DNA of 64,000 nucleotides from Streptomyces albogriseolus. Its GTDB lineage: Bacteria > Actinomycetota > Actinomycetes > Streptomycetales > Streptomycetaceae. This document shows, piece by piece, positions 1-8,579 of this stretch. The stretch covers positions 1 to 64,000 of the forward strand of contig BMVA01000005.1 of the NCBI GenBank assembly GCA_014650475.1, in the 5' to 3' direction. Position 1 is the stretch's first letter. Each line of letters opens with the position of its first letter. A program made the translations under genes and the position numbers. The notes under the pieces were generated by a model. The model was not told the DNA's origin, made no database searches, and saw nothing but the letters and a program-made list of their open reading frames with translations.

Positions 1-246
1 GCCCGCAAGCAGCGAACACCCGGGCTGCGCCCGGGTGTTGCGCTCCCGCTCCGCGTGAGCGCTGCTGCTCGCTGCGCGAGCAGCGTCACCCGCCTTGCGG
101 AGCAAGGCGGGTGACGCTCCGTCCGCTGCGCTCCCGGAGCTGCGGGGACTGCGTGGTGGCCTCCGCTGCGCTCCAGCCACCCTCGGGTGCTCCACACCCG
201 AAAGGCCGGCCCCGCTGCGCGGTGCGGCCAACGGGCCTACGGCCCG
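1..246. repeat. Telomere-like terminal palindromes (left end of linear replicon)
   Basis: These bases are almost entirely closely packed inverted repeats. The clearest stems are 15-24/30-39 (10 bp, loop CTGCG), 40-45/57-62, 64-71/77-84 (8 bp, loop CTGCG), 82-98/102-118 (17 bp perfect, three-base loop), 184-189/195-200 and 232-237/241-246. On the bottom strand, which would be the 3' overhang at a left end, loops 25-29 and 72-76 read C-GCA-G, the compact triloop known from streptomycete telomeres. Linear Streptomyces replicons end in such foldback arrays capped by a terminal protein. The opening bases do not match the archetypal CCCGCGGAGCGGG start as I remember it, so this may be another telomere class or the outermost bases may be missing. 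No gene here is credible; bases 247-426 show nothing further. Confidence 0.82.
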
Positions 247-426
247 GGCGGCGAGGAGAGGGGGTGGCTGGTTTGGTGGCATGGGCCTGGTTGGCTATGT
301 GGGAGAGGGTGTTGGGTAGTGGCTTCATCCAGGTTGATGCACATGTAGTCTTGGGGGAAGCACGGGACACCCCCTAACCACCTGATGAGAACTGGGTTGT
401 CTGCGCTTCCAGGAAAAGGGAAAACG

Positions 427-960
427 ATGTGGAGTGCTCAGGACGTGGCGCGGGATGAGGTCCGGCGTCAGGCGAATGGACTGGATGCTGCCGCCGTTGC
501 GGAGAAGGTCGCGGAGGCCGCTGTCCGTGAGCGGGAATCCGCGGAGCGGCTGAGGGGGAATGGTTCCTTCTACAAGTTCGAGATGGACCGGGAGCGGCTG
601 GCTGTCATCTGGCTGACCAAACACGCTGAGTGGCAGCGTGTCAGGGACTTGATGACTGCGCTGGGTTGGAGCGTGTACGAGCCGGAGCAGGATGTTCAGG
701 GCTCGGTGTGGGCTCGTGAGCGTGAGGAACGGCTTGCTGGTGCGCTTGCGGCACAGGCTGCCTCCGGGGAACAGGGGCGTCAGGTAGCGGATGAGCTGCG
801 TGCGGAGGTCTGGCTGTCCGCCGCGTCCAGCCGGCTGCTCCGGACGGTGGCCTACCGGGCGGGGTTGCCTGCTTCTCAGGTCCTGGCCCAGCTTGCCGAG
901 CGCATCGTGGTAAGCGAGGACGGTACGGTCTCTGTGCCGCCCTTCACACCATCCCAATGA
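427..960 (+). CDS. Telomere-adjacent protein of unknown function
   Basis: I do not recognise this 177-aa protein. It is soluble, charged and probably helical: the N-terminal third is rich in Ala, Glu and Arg (AAAVAEKVAEAAVRERES), the middle carries aromatic residues (WLTKHAEWQRVRDLMTALGW) and the C-terminal part is again Ala/Leu helical. ATG at 427 is preferred over the in-frame start at 385 because AGGAAAAGGG lies just upstream. Its TGA overlaps the ATG of the helicase in an ATGA, so the two are translationally coupled and probably act together. Position next to the telomere suggests a terminal-maintenance or helicase-accessory role, which is inference only. Confidence 0.72.
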   Translation: MWSAQDVARDEVRRQANGLDAAAVAEKVAEAAVRERESAERLRGNGSFYKFEMDRERLAVIWLTKHAEWQRVRDLMTALGWSVYEPEQDVQGSVWAREREERLAGALAAQAASGEQGRQVADELRAEVWLSAASSRLLRTVAYRAGLPASQVLAQLAERIVVSEDGTVSVPPFTPSQ

Positions 961-3695
961 TTTCCGAAGCAAGTGAAGAAGGAAGGCGCAGGGAGGGCTT
1001 GAGGGTGCTGGGTATTCAGCTTCGGGAACATCAGGTGGCCCAGAAAGCTGCTTTCCGTAAGTGGGTTGGATTTCCTGCAAGGTCTTTTGTGCCTGCTCAG
1101 GGGGCGCGGGGCATGATCGTGTCCGCGACTGGGTCGGGCAAGACGATCACGGCGGCTGCGTGCGCGCTGGAGTGCTTCCCCGGCGGGCGGATCCTGGTGA
1201 CCGTGCCGACCCTGGACCTGCTCGTGCAGACCGCCCAGGCATGGCGGGCTGTGGGCCACCGGGCGCCTATGGTCGCGGTGTGCTCGCTGGAGAACGACCT
1301 GGTGCTCAACTCGCTGGGGGTGCGCACCACCACCAACCCGATCCAGCTCGCCCTGTGGGCCGGATCCGGGCCGGTCATCGTGTTCGCCACGTACGCATCC
1401 CTGGTGGACCGCGAGGAGATCGACGCACCAATGGGTCAGCGGAAGGTACGCGGGCCGCTGGAGGCCGCCCTGGCAGGCGGAGAGCGGCTGTACGGACAGC
1501 GCATGGCGGGCTTCGACCTCGCCATCGTGGACGAGGCCCACGGAACCGCCGGTGATCTTGGTCGGCCGTGGGCGGCGATCCACGACAACCAGCGGATCCC
1601 CGCCGACTTCCGGCTCTACCTCACCGCGACCCCGCGCATCCTGGCAGCTCCCCAGCCGCGAAGGGCCGCAGGCGGCCAGGAGCTGGAAATCGCCTCGATG
1701 GGCCAGGACTCCGCCACCTACGGGCCGTGGATCGCCGAGCTCGGACTCTCGGAGGCGATCGAGCGGGGCATCCTCGCCGGGTTCGAGATCGACGTGCTGG
1801 AGATCCGCGACCCCTCCCCCGTCCTGGGCGAGTCGGACGAGGCGCTGCGGGGCCGGCGCATGGCGCTCCTGCAGACGGCGCTCCTGGAACACGCCGCGAA
1901 GTGGAACCTGCGCACCGTGATGACGTTCCACCAGCGGGTGGAGGAGGCAGCGGCGTTCGCTGAAAAGCTGCCGGAGACCGCTGCCGAGCTGTATGTCAGC
2001 GACGTCTCCGACGAAGACCTGGCCGCCGCGGACAAGCTCCCGGCGTCCTCGATCGACGCGGAGTTCTACGAGCTGGAGGCCGGCCGCCACGTCCCGCCGG
2101 AGAGGGTGTGGTCGGCGTGGCTGTGCGGCGACCACCTCGTGGCCGAGCGGCGCGAGGTCCTGCGCCAGTTCGCGAACGGCATCGACGCCAGCAACCGGCG
2201 GGTGCACCGGGCGTTCCTCGCCTCGGTGCGGGTGCTCGGGGAAGGCGTCGACATCACCGGCGAGCGGGGTGTGGAGGCCGTCTGCTTCGCCGACACCCGC
2301 GGCTCCCAGGTGGAGATCGTGCAGAACATCGGCCGCGCGCTACGCCTCAACCGCGACGGCTCCACCAAGGTCGCCCGGATCATCGTGCCCGTCTTCCTGG
2401 AGCCCGGCGAAGACCCGACCGACATGGTCGCCAGCGCCTCGTTCCGGCCCCTTGTAGGGGTCCTTCAGGGCCTGCGCTCGCATGACGAACGACTCGTCGA
2501 GCAGCTCGCCTCCCGCGCCCTCACCAGCGGCAAACGCAAGGTCCACCTCCAGCGCGATGAGGAAGGACGGATCGTCGGGGCCGACGGCGCGGGCGACGGC
2601 GAGGACACGCAGGCAGCCGCCGAAGCGGCCCTGCTGCACTTCTCCAGTCCGCGCGACACCGCGACCATCGCCGCGTTCCTTCGCACGCGGGTCTACCGGC
2701 CGGAGTCGCTGGTGTGGCTGCAGGGCTACCAGGCGCTGCTGCGGTGGCGGAAGGAGAACGAGATCACCGGCCTCTACGCCGTTCCCTACGACGTAGAGGT
2801 CGAAGTCGGGGCGACCAAGGCGTTTCCACTCGGCAGGTGGGTCCACCAGCAGCGCAAGGCGCTACGCGCCGGTGAACTCGGTCCCCACCGCAAGACGCTG
2901 CTCGACTTGCCGGAGGCCGGGATGGTCTGGGAACCCGGCGAGGAAGCCTGGGAGAACAAGCTCGCCGCGCTGCGGTCCTACCGGCAGGCCACCGGGCACC
3001 TCGCACCCCGCCAGGACGCCGTGTGGGGCGAGGGCGAGGCGATGGTCCCGGTCGGCCAGCACATGGCCAACCTGCGCCGGAAGAGCGGGCTGGGCAAGGA
3101 CCCGGAGCGGGCCGCTGCGCGCGCGGCACAACTGTCGGAGATCGATGAGGACTGGAACTGCCCCTGGCCGCTGAACTGGCAGCGCCACTACCGCCACCTC
3201 GCCGACCTCGCCGAGGACGAGCCTGGTGGGGTGCTGCCCGACATCCAGCCCGGCGTACTCATGGACGGCGACGACATCGGACGCTGGCTTCAGCGGCAGA
3301 AACAGCCGAGTACCTGGGCGCGGCTCCTGCCCGAGCAGCAGGAGCGGCTGACCCAGCTCGGCGTACAGCCCGCCGAGGCCCAGTCCCCCGCCCCAGCAGG
3401 GACAACCCCCGCAGGGGCGGCCCCGGCGAGGGCCAGCGGCACGACAGTGAAGGGCACGGGCAAGGCGCAGCAGGCCTTCCAGCGCGGGCTGACGGCCCTC
3501 ACGCAATGGGTCGAACGGGAAGGCGCCCACCGGCCGGTGCCCCGCGGGCACAGCGAGGACATCACCATCGACGGCGAGACGAAACCAGTAACCGTGAAAC
3601 TCGGCATCTGGGTATCCAACACCAAGACCCGACGCGACAAGCTCAGCGCGGAGCAGCTGACCTCGCTGCGGGAACTGGGCGTGCAGTGGGCGTGA
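957..3695 (+). CDS. Telomere-associated DEAH helicase with helicase-associated (HA) repeats, TtrA-like
   Basis: This 912-aa superfamily 2 helicase has Walker A ATGSGKT (Lys62), motif II VDEAH (residues 191-195), motif III TATP (about 223-226) and a motif VI stretch QNIGRALRLNR near 456-466. The C-terminal third holds tryptophan-containing HA repeats (for example AWENKLAALRSYRQATGH, and GIWVSNTKTRR near the end), separated by an Ala/Pro-rich linker around residue 810. Helicases of this build lie next to the telomeres of Streptomyces chromosomes and linear plasmids, where TtrA has been tied to conjugal transfer. The gene is the first large one inside the palindromes and is coupled to the 177-aa gene by an ATGA overlap. 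All core motifs look intact. The TtrA equivalence is by family and position, not by alignment. Confidence 0.85.
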   Translation: MISEASEEGRRREGLRVLGIQLREHQVAQKAAFRKWVGFPARSFVPAQGARGMIVSATGSGKTITAAACALECFPGGRILVTVPTLDLLVQTAQAWRAVGHRAPMVAVCSLENDLVLNSLGVRTTTNPIQLALWAGSGPVIVFATYASLVDREEIDAPMGQRKVRGPLEAALAGGERLYGQRMAGFDLAIVDEAHGTAGDLGRPWAAIHDNQRIPADFRLYLTATPRILAAPQPRRAAGGQELEIASMGQDSATYGPWIAELGLSEAIERGILAGFEIDVLEIRDPSPVLGESDEALRGRRMALLQTALLEHAAKWNLRTVMTFHQRVEEAAAFAEKLPETAAELYVSDVSDEDLAAADKLPASSIDAEFYELEAGRHVPPERVWSAWLCGDHLVAERREVLRQFANGIDASNRRVHRAFLASVRVLGEGVDITGERGVEAVCFADTRGSQVEIVQNIGRALRLNRDGSTKVARIIVPVFLEPGEDPTDMVASASFRPLVGVLQGLRSHDERLVEQLASRALTSGKRKVHLQRDEEGRIVGADGAGDGEDTQAAAEAALLHFSSPRDTATIAAFLRTRVYRPESLVWLQGYQALLRWRKENEITGLYAVPYDVEVEVGATKAFPLGRWVHQQRKALRAGELGPHRKTLLDLPEAGMVWEPGEEAWENKLAALRSYRQATGHLAPRQDAVWGEGEAMVPVGQHMANLRRKSGLGKDPERAAARAAQLSEIDEDWNCPWPLNWQRHYRHLADLAEDEPGGVLPDIQPGVLMDGDDIGRWLQRQKQPSTWARLLPEQQERLTQLGVQPAEAQSPAPAGTTPAGAAPARASGTTVKGTGKAQQAFQRGLTALTQWVEREGAHRPVPRGHSEDITIDGETKPVTVKLGIWVSNTKTRRDKLSAEQLTSLRELGVQWA

Positions 3696-3744
3696 GCAAG
3701 CAGGACCTGATCAAGGGGTGTTGGGTCCCGTTACACATAGCTAA

Positions 3745-4577
3745 GCGTTGTCCCGTAAATGATCTACGGCATGCTGGTTGACCAGCGTCGTTCCCCGGTC
3801 ACCCGGCGAGGGTGAGGTTGTGGGGGCGGGCGATGCCGAGCATGGCGTGGTGGACGCCGTCGCCTTTGAGGCGGCAGTCGCGGAGGATCTTCCATGTCTT
3901 CATGCGGGCGAAGGCGTGCTCGATGCGGGCGCGGACCTTGCGGTGTGAGCGGTTGTGCTTCTCTTTCCAGGCCGGAAGGCCAGCCTGGCCGGGTGCGCGG
4001 CGGTGCGGGATGATCAGGCCGGTGCCTCTGTAGCCGCCCTCGGCGATCACCGTGGCGCGGCCGACGGCGGCCTTGGCGCCGGACAGCTCCCACGCCTTGC
4101 AGTCGTTGCGGTTGCCGGGCAGCGGCCGGCCGACGGCGACGAGCCTGGTGTCGGCGTCGATGACGACCTGGTGGTTGGTGGAGTACCGGTAGTTCTTGGA
4201 CTGCTCGGCGATGCTGTGGTCGCGGGTGGGGACCAGGGTGCCGTCCACGATCAGGACGGTGTCCTTGCGGAACCGCTTGCGCTGCTGGGGTGCGAGCGCG
4301 GGTCCGAGGTGGTCGATGATGCGGTCGGCCGCGGACTTGGACACCCCGAACAGCGGTGCCAGTTGGCGCAGGGTGAGGTTGGTGCGCCAGTAGGCGGCGA
4401 CCAGCAGCACCCGGTCCTCCAGCGGCAGGCCCCACGGCCGGCCCCTGCGGGCCGGGTCGGCGCCCTCGCGCCGGAGCGCGGTGATCAGCTTGCCGAGTTG
4501 CCTTGGGCTCAGCCCGCTGAACAGGGGTATCCACGCGGGATCCGAAGCCGTGATGACGCCAGCCATTTTAAGATCAT
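3745..4577 (-). mobile_element. IS5-family insertion sequence, ends uncertain
   Basis: The element is inferred around the transposase at 3799-4566. The only matching inverted sequence I can see at the flanks is a 7-mer, ATGATCT at 3759-3765 and AGATCAT at 4571-4577. Left of that the sequence GTTGTCCCGTAA looks like a terminus, but it has no counterpart on the right. The right terminus may therefore be truncated or diverged, and the limits given are approximate. Confidence 0.45.
3799..4566 (-). CDS. IS5-family (DDE superfamily 4) transposase
   Basis: The protein has 255 aa. The N-terminal half is a helix-turn-helix region (LTLRQLAPLFGVSKSAADR) of the DUF4096/HTH-4 type that precedes the catalytic domain in these transposases. 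Catalytic region: Asp in VLIVDGTLVP, then AEGGYRG, then Glu in ARIEHAFARMK. The second catalytic position usually reads ADGGY in relatives as I remember them; here it reads AEGGY, so activity is uncertain. The ATG at 4566 is followed by a normal-length frame ending LTLAG, the usual C-terminus of Streptomyces members. It sits between the telomere helicase and a hypothetical gene and is an independent insertion. Confidence 0.85.
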   Translation of the reverse strand: MAGVITASDPAWIPLFSGLSPRQLGKLITALRREGADPARRGRPWGLPLEDRVLLVAAYWRTNLTLRQLAPLFGVSKSAADRIIDHLGPALAPQQRKRFRKDTVLIVDGTLVPTRDHSIAEQSKNYRYSTNHQVVIDADTRLVAVGRPLPGNRNDCKAWELSGAKAAVGRATVIAEGGYRGTGLIIPHRRAPGQAGLPAWKEKHNRSHRKVRARIEHAFARMKTWKILRDCRLKGDGVHHAMLGIARPHNLTLAG

Positions 4578-4605
4578 CGCAAGTGGCCGGGGCGTCTCTC
4601 CCTGT

Positions 4606-5427
4606 TCAGTACGTTTCAAGGGCTGGTGGAAGGTTCGCGGTCGTGTGCGCTTCCGCAATGTTGAACACACTGGCGCAAGCCGGACACTCTGCCCGGCCAA
4701 AGACGTATCTGATCCCCTCGGCGAGCCGCTGCTGCCCATCCCGGCCGGCTGTGGCGTGCATCCATCGGCCGGGGTCGCGAAGCTCCTCGGCCGGGGCGGG
4801 CCGCAGCGACCGCCGCTCTATGTCGCCCTGATCCCAGTCTCGAATGGCCGCGTAGCAGCCGTAGTCGCCGACGGCGATGGTCACCTCCGCTTCGCAGTCG
4901 GGGCAGGACACGGCATAGAAGTCATCGGCGAAGTCCCCCAAGGAGGCGCTCCAGTGGTACTGCCCTGCAAGGGCAAGCAGATCACCGAAGAGCCGGTTGT
5001 AGTCGGCCGGACGCGTCCGAAGCCTCTGGTCCACGAGTTCCCGCAACCGGTCGACCTCGTTCGGACAGCCCGCGAGCAGAGCTTCACCGTCGGGGTGCCG
5101 CAACGTGCCACGCACGATGGCACTGGCCAATTCGAGTGCCTGGGTACACGCGGGAGCTAGAGCTGCGAAGCTCGCCGCGGAGACCGTCTCACCATGGAGG
5201 CAGAGACGGTCCCAGAGCTCGTCCCACGCCTCCGGAACTTCCTCTCGTTCCACCTGATCCAGGAGCAATGGCACTCGCCCAACCGCCCCGTGAGCATCGA
5301 CCACCTGCGTCCAGTCCGTCACAAAGGCATTCAACTGTTCCCACAGCCTCGCTGCCAACCTGCAGGATGACCGGGCCACGAGCTCTCGAGCCATTGCGGG
5401 ACAGCCCTTAGCCTCGGCCGCCGGCAC
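4606..5427 (-). CDS. Hypothetical protein with C-terminal CxxC pairs
   Basis: I do not recognise this 273-aa protein. The N-terminal two thirds are helical (for example LWEQLNAFVTDWTQVVDAHG). The last third has CPDC followed about 80 residues later by CPAC, spaced as a zinc-binding treble-clef or ribbon. GTG at 5427 has GAGGAAGG only about 3 bases upstream, which is tight; ATG at 5394 (MARELVARSS) is an alternative with AAGGG at normal distance. Its closest flanks are the IS5 transposase downstream and an IstB scrap upstream, so it may be cargo of the mobile zone. No frameshift is visible. Confidence 0.6.
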   Translation of the reverse strand: MPAAEAKGCPAMARELVARSSCRLAARLWEQLNAFVTDWTQVVDAHGAVGRVPLLLDQVEREEVPEAWDELWDRLCLHGETVSAASFAALAPACTQALELASAIVRGTLRHPDGEALLAGCPNEVDRLRELVDQRLRTRPADYNRLFGDLLALAGQYHWSASLGDFADDFYAVSCPDCEAEVTIAVGDYGCYAAIRDWDQGDIERRSLRPAPAEELRDPGRWMHATAGRDGQQRLAEGIRYVFGRAECPACASVFNIAEAHTTANLPPALETY

Positions 5428-5461
5428 ACCTTCCTCGCACCTGAACGGTCAAGGCAGCACC

Positions 5462-5716
5462 TTGAAAACCGGAGTGCTACCGCGAGAACCAACGAGGACC
5501 TCAGGAGTGGGATACGGCCAGGTGACAGCGGCAACTCTTGTGAGGGAACAAGTGCCAGCCCCAGATGGGTGGACGAAGACCTTCACCGATCTCCGGCTCT
5601 GCGCGGCCATCGTCGACCGCCTGACGTTCAACGGCACGATCATCGAGACCGGCACCGACTCCTTCAGGCTCGCCTCCACCCGGGCACGAGCCGAGGAACC
5701 ATCCAAGGCCGGCTGA
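5462..5716 (+). pseudogene. IstB-like (IS21 helper ATPase) C-terminal remnant
   Basis: Only the last 40 residues or so are recognisable: LCAAIVDRLTFNGTIIETGT followed by DSFRLA, which is the C-terminus of IS21-family IstB ATPases. The Walker motifs and DnaA-like core are missing, and no istA partner is present. The first ~40 residues of this frame are unrelated. This is a scrap of an older IS21 insertion. Confidence 0.65.
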
Positions 5717-5869
5717 GAACCCATCTTTGAGCCGCCGAGCAGGGGGCTGTTTCCTGACGCGCCCTAGAAAAAAGGTTGTGGTCCGCCGTCGATCCGGCCG
5801 CGTCCCGTTCGACGTCATGATGTGCGGCGGCTCGCCGCACGGTGACGCGATAACCTGCCGAGGGACCAC

Positions 5870-6514
5870 GTGGATCAACTGCTGAGAGTCATGAACTTCA
5901 ACGTCTCGAGTGACGGAATCGGTGCCGGTGAGCACCAGAGTCTCGAGAGTCCGTTCGGCCACGACCACCCCGAGAGGTTGTTCGCCTGGGCCGGAGCCAC
6001 GGCGAGCTGGCCCATGCGCACGGATCCCGGGGGGAGCCGGGGCCTCGACGATTACTTCACGCGGGACTTCGCACGCAACATCGGTGCCGAGATCATGGGC
6101 CGCAACAAGTTCGGGCCCCAGCGCGGGCCCTGGCAGGACCATGAGTGGTGCGGCTGGTGGGGGGAGGAGCCCCCGTTCAACACACCGGTGTTCGTCATGA
6201 CCCACCACACACGTCCGTCGTTCACGCTCTCCGACAACACGTTCCACTTCATCGACGGCGACCCGGCGACAGTCCTCGAACACGCGCGGGATGCGGCACG
6301 GGGCAAGGACGTCCGACTCGGCGGCGGGGTCACCACCATCCGACAGTTCCTCGACGCCGACCTCGTCGACACCATGCACGTGGCGGTCTCGCCGGTAAAC
6401 CTCGGGGCTGGACTACAACTTTGGGAGTCTCCCGACGAGCTGCTGGACCGGTTCCACATGGAGGTCGTGCCCAGCCCGAGCGGCGTGACGCACCACCTGT
6501 TCTGGCGAAGGTGA
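5870..6514 (+). CDS. RibD C-terminal/dihydrofolate-reductase-fold protein
   Basis: The 214-aa protein has the fold signature of the RibD-C/DHFR family: an N-terminal strand followed by FNVSSDGIGAG (usual form VSLDGxIA), then GGGVTTIRQFLDADLVDTMH near residues 145-165, and SPVNLGAGLQLWESP near 170-185. Family members are NADPH-dependent reductases; the substrate cannot be read here. GTG at 5870 with GAGGG upstream gives the expected N-terminal strand; ATG at 5891 would cut it. A second, unrelated member lies at 62285-62902. A strong hairpin terminator follows at 6639-6672. Confidence 0.75.
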   Translation: MDQLLRVMNFNVSSDGIGAGEHQSLESPFGHDHPERLFAWAGATASWPMRTDPGGSRGLDDYFTRDFARNIGAEIMGRNKFGPQRGPWQDHEWCGWWGEEPPFNTPVFVMTHHTRPSFTLSDNTFHFIDGDPATVLEHARDAARGKDVRLGGGVTTIRQFLDADLVDTMHVAVSPVNLGAGLQLWESPDELLDRFHMEVVPSPSGVTHHLFWRR

Positions 6515-6638
6515 CGCAAGGACCCGCTCGGGGTCGGCTGACAAGCCTGGCCAAGTACTCAACGAGGACCAGCCATTCAGCTGATTCGCCCTGATCAAGG
6601 GTTCGAAGACGGGCTCTGACACCTGCTGGCCCCGCCTC

Positions 6639-6672
6639 GATGGCCCGCCGCCCTCATGGGCGGCGGGCCATC
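6639..6672. terminator. Bidirectional hairpin terminator between convergent genes
   Basis: A perfect 15-bp stem, 6639-6653 paired with 6658-6672, closes a four-base loop (TCAT). It sits between the end of the RibD-fold gene (6514) on the plus strand and the end of the SUKH fragment (6686) on the minus strand, so it can serve both. There is no long T-run, which is normal in Streptomyces. Confidence 0.75.
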
Positions 6673-6685
6673 CCACGAAGCGACG

Positions 6686-6931
6686 TCATTTCTCACGAAC
6701 ATTCACGGCCCCGCAGACCGCCCATCGACGCTCAAACTGATGGACAAACGCTGCTGCTTGAAGTGAACGAAGCCAGCCGCCGTTCTGCACACGCAGAAGG
6801 CCGAGCAGCGATTCGGGGAGTCGCAGCCCGAGGACTTGCTCCGCGTCGGCGACGGTTGCTTGCGTCAAGGCAGGATGGACACCGTAGGTATCTCTGCTCC
6901 AGAAGGACGCCTTGATCTCATCAAACTTCAT
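6686..6931 (-). CDS. SMI1/KNR4 (SUKH-1) family protein, short or truncated
   Basis: The 81-aa product carries the N-terminal part of a SUKH domain: VADAEQVLGLRLPESLLGLL followed by RVQNGGW, matching the conserved IxxxE..LG..LPxxY..xxNGG pattern. Full SUKH proteins are about 130-190 aa, so the C-terminal half is missing here and the last ~25 residues are not family-like. SUKH proteins are known immunity proteins of polymorphic toxin systems. The start at 6931 overlaps the upstream gene by 11 bases, so the two form an operon. It may be a 3'-truncated pseudogene. Confidence 0.6.
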   Translation of the reverse strand: MKFDEIKASFWSRDTYGVHPALTQATVADAEQVLGLRLPESLLGLLRVQNGGWLRSLQAAAFVHQFERRWAVCGAVNVREK

Positions 6932-7472
6932 CGGCTCCTCCGCTCGGGGCTTCGTGGCGAATCAGCTGGTCGAGCTCTTCGGCCGAGTCGGCGGCGAGGC
7001 GGTAGATGCCCTGGAGGCTCGTTGAACGGGTCAGGCGCCCATCCTCGACGTGCTTGAGCAGTCGCTCGCCCCGGCGGGATGTGTACGTCAGCCGCTCCAG
7101 GAGGCCCCCAGGGACGACCGTGTCGAACCTGAGCGGGGCACCTGGCGGCCCGATGAGCACTTCGGTGACACATCCGGTCTTGAGCGGGCGCCAGTCCAGC
7201 AGCTTCACGTAGTCATCATCAGGAAGCGCCGAGCCGGCGTTCTCGTAGGGGACGATGCGAGCTACCTCCAGCACCCCCAGCACATGGAGACGGGTGCGGT
7301 GGGCTCGCACGGGGTAGATGCGGTCGCCCGGCTGCACCCCCGCGCGCTGGAAGCTCGGCAGCGACTGGTGCGGCCCCCCGAACAGCATCGTCAGCCGCCG
7401 ACCGGCATAGCCGGACCGTTCAAGCTCTCGGCACAAGTCGTTGGTCCACAACGTCGCATATGAGTTCGACAC
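6921..7472 (-). CDS. Hypothetical protein upstream of the SUKH gene
   Basis: I do not recognise this protein of about 183 aa. It contains LTMLFGGPHQSLPSFQRAGV and QPGDRIYPVRAHRTRLHVLG, an arrangement reminiscent of small RNA-binding ASCH/PUA-like beta barrels (GD.IxxxR), but this is only a resemblance. I favour GTG at 7472 (VSNSYATLW). An open frame continues to 7634 but would overlap the divergent DUF4240 gene, and its extra residues look like antisense. No strong ribosome-binding site precedes 7472. It overlaps the SUKH gene by 11 bases; a function paired with it is inference. Confidence 0.55.
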   Translation of the reverse strand: MSNSYATLWTNDLCRELERSGYAGRRLTMLFGGPHQSLPSFQRAGVQPGDRIYPVRAHRTRLHVLGVLEVARIVPYENAGSALPDDDYVKLLDWRPLKTGCVTEVLIGPPGAPLRFDTVVPGGLLERLTYTSRRGERLLKHVEDGRLTRSTSLQGIYRLAADSAEELDQLIRHEAPSGGADEV

Positions 7473-7547
7473 GTCGGCACGGTAGCCGTGCCCTCTGACA
7501 GGCACCGCCCCAGACCGATGTCCGTACGTAGTGACATGCTCGCGGCC

Positions 7548-8083
7548 ATGAACAAGGAGCAGTTCTGGAAGCTGATCGAGAAAGCCCGTGACCGCGCACC
7601 TGACACCAGGGAAGGTTCCGATATCGCCGCCCATGCCTCCGCGTTGCTTGCTCGCTGCTCAGCCCAAGAGATCACCGCGGCACAGCAGACCCTGTGGGAT
7701 CTCATGGCCGACTCCTACCAGAACCCGCTGTGGGCCGCCGCCTATGTCGTCAACGGCGGCTGCTCGGACGATGGCTTCGACTACTTCCGCGGCTGGCTGA
7801 TCGTACAAGGACGCACAACATTCGAGCGCGTCCTCGCAGACCCCGACACCCTTGCCGAACTCCCTGGCGTCCGCACTGCCGCGAATGAGGGTATCGACCT
7901 CGACTGCGAAGACATGCTGAGCATCGCCTGGACGCCCACGAGAAGGCCACTGGTAAGGAACTTCCCGCCGGCGCCTTCACCATCCGTTACCCGTGTCTGG
8001 ACCCTTCCTGGGACTTCGATTTCGACGATCGTGAAGAGATGGCTCGCAGGCTCCCCGCCTTGACCGCGCTGTATTCGTACTGA
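7548..8083 (+). pseudogene. DUF4240 protein with a one-base frameshift
   Basis: The frame begins MNKEQFWKLIEKARDRAP and includes YVVNGGCSDDGFDYFRGWLI, both typical of DUF4240. At about 7930, after LSIAW, the reading frame changes: the downstream family-like sequence DAHEKATGKELPAGAFTIRY continues in another frame to a TGA at 8081-8083, whereas the original frame ends at 8063 with meaningless residues. Loss of a single G (GGG to GG in TGGGAC) explains it. ATG at 7548 is chosen over the upstream in-frame starts because the family starts there. Either a true pseudogene or a sequencing slip. The role of DUF4240 is unknown; members often accompany toxin-immunity loci, as I recall. Confidence 0.72.
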
Positions 8084-8174
8084 CAGCGGGCGCAACATCT
8101 CGTGATTCCGACAGACAACAGCCTGAGCTGACCCATCGTAACCGCTGCTCAAGTCCTATCCGGAAGGCCCCCTC

Positions 8175-8579
8175 GTGAGCTGGGACGTGATTCTCCTACG
8201 CCTGCCCGACGACGTCACCTCGGTTCAGGAGATCCCCGCCGACTACACCCCGGCCCCGCTCGGCAGGCGAGGCGACGTACTCGCGGCTGTCACCCAGGCA
8301 GTTCCCGATGTTGATCTCTCGGACCCCGAGTGGGGTGAAATTTCCAACCCCACGTGGTCCATCGAACTCAACATCGGCTCAGAAGACCCGGTGGAATCCG
8401 TCATGCTCCACATCCGGGGCTCTGGCGACGATGTGCTGACGCCCGTCCTCCGTCTTGCCGAGGCTCTGCGGTGCAAGGCGCTCGACTGCGCCGAAGGGAA
8501 CCTGATCACTCCGGGGCAGACGTCCGGCTGGCACGCTTTCCAGCAGTTCCGCGATCGAATGATGGGCCCCGCTCAGTGA
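8175..8579 (+). CDS. Hypothetical protein, first gene of a DUF4253 operon
   Basis: The 134-aa protein starts MSWDVILLRLPDDVTSVQEI, has a central TWSIELNIGSEDPVESVMLH strand-rich segment and ends in a helix. I know this type as a conserved small actinobacterial protein without assigned function. GTG at 8175 follows GGAAGG. Its stop overlaps the next start in GTGA at 8576-8579, so it is translationally coupled to the DUF4253 gene. An immunity-type role is plausible from the surrounding genes but unproven. Confidence 0.65.
   Translation: MSWDVILLRLPDDVTSVQEIPADYTPAPLGRRGDVLAAVTQAVPDVDLSDPEWGEISNPTWSIELNIGSEDPVESVMLHIRGSGDDVLTPVLRLAEALRCKALDCAEGNLITPGQTSGWHAFQQFRDRMMGPAQ

Noticed and set aside
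86-377. Open frames on both strands inside the terminal palindromes
   Set aside because: They have no ribosome-binding site and their translations are Arg/Pro/Gly low-complexity products of the GC-rich inverted repeats.
7473-7634. N-terminal extension of the 6921-7472 hypothetical gene
   Set aside because: It would overlap the divergent DUF4240 start and promoter, and its residues look antisense.
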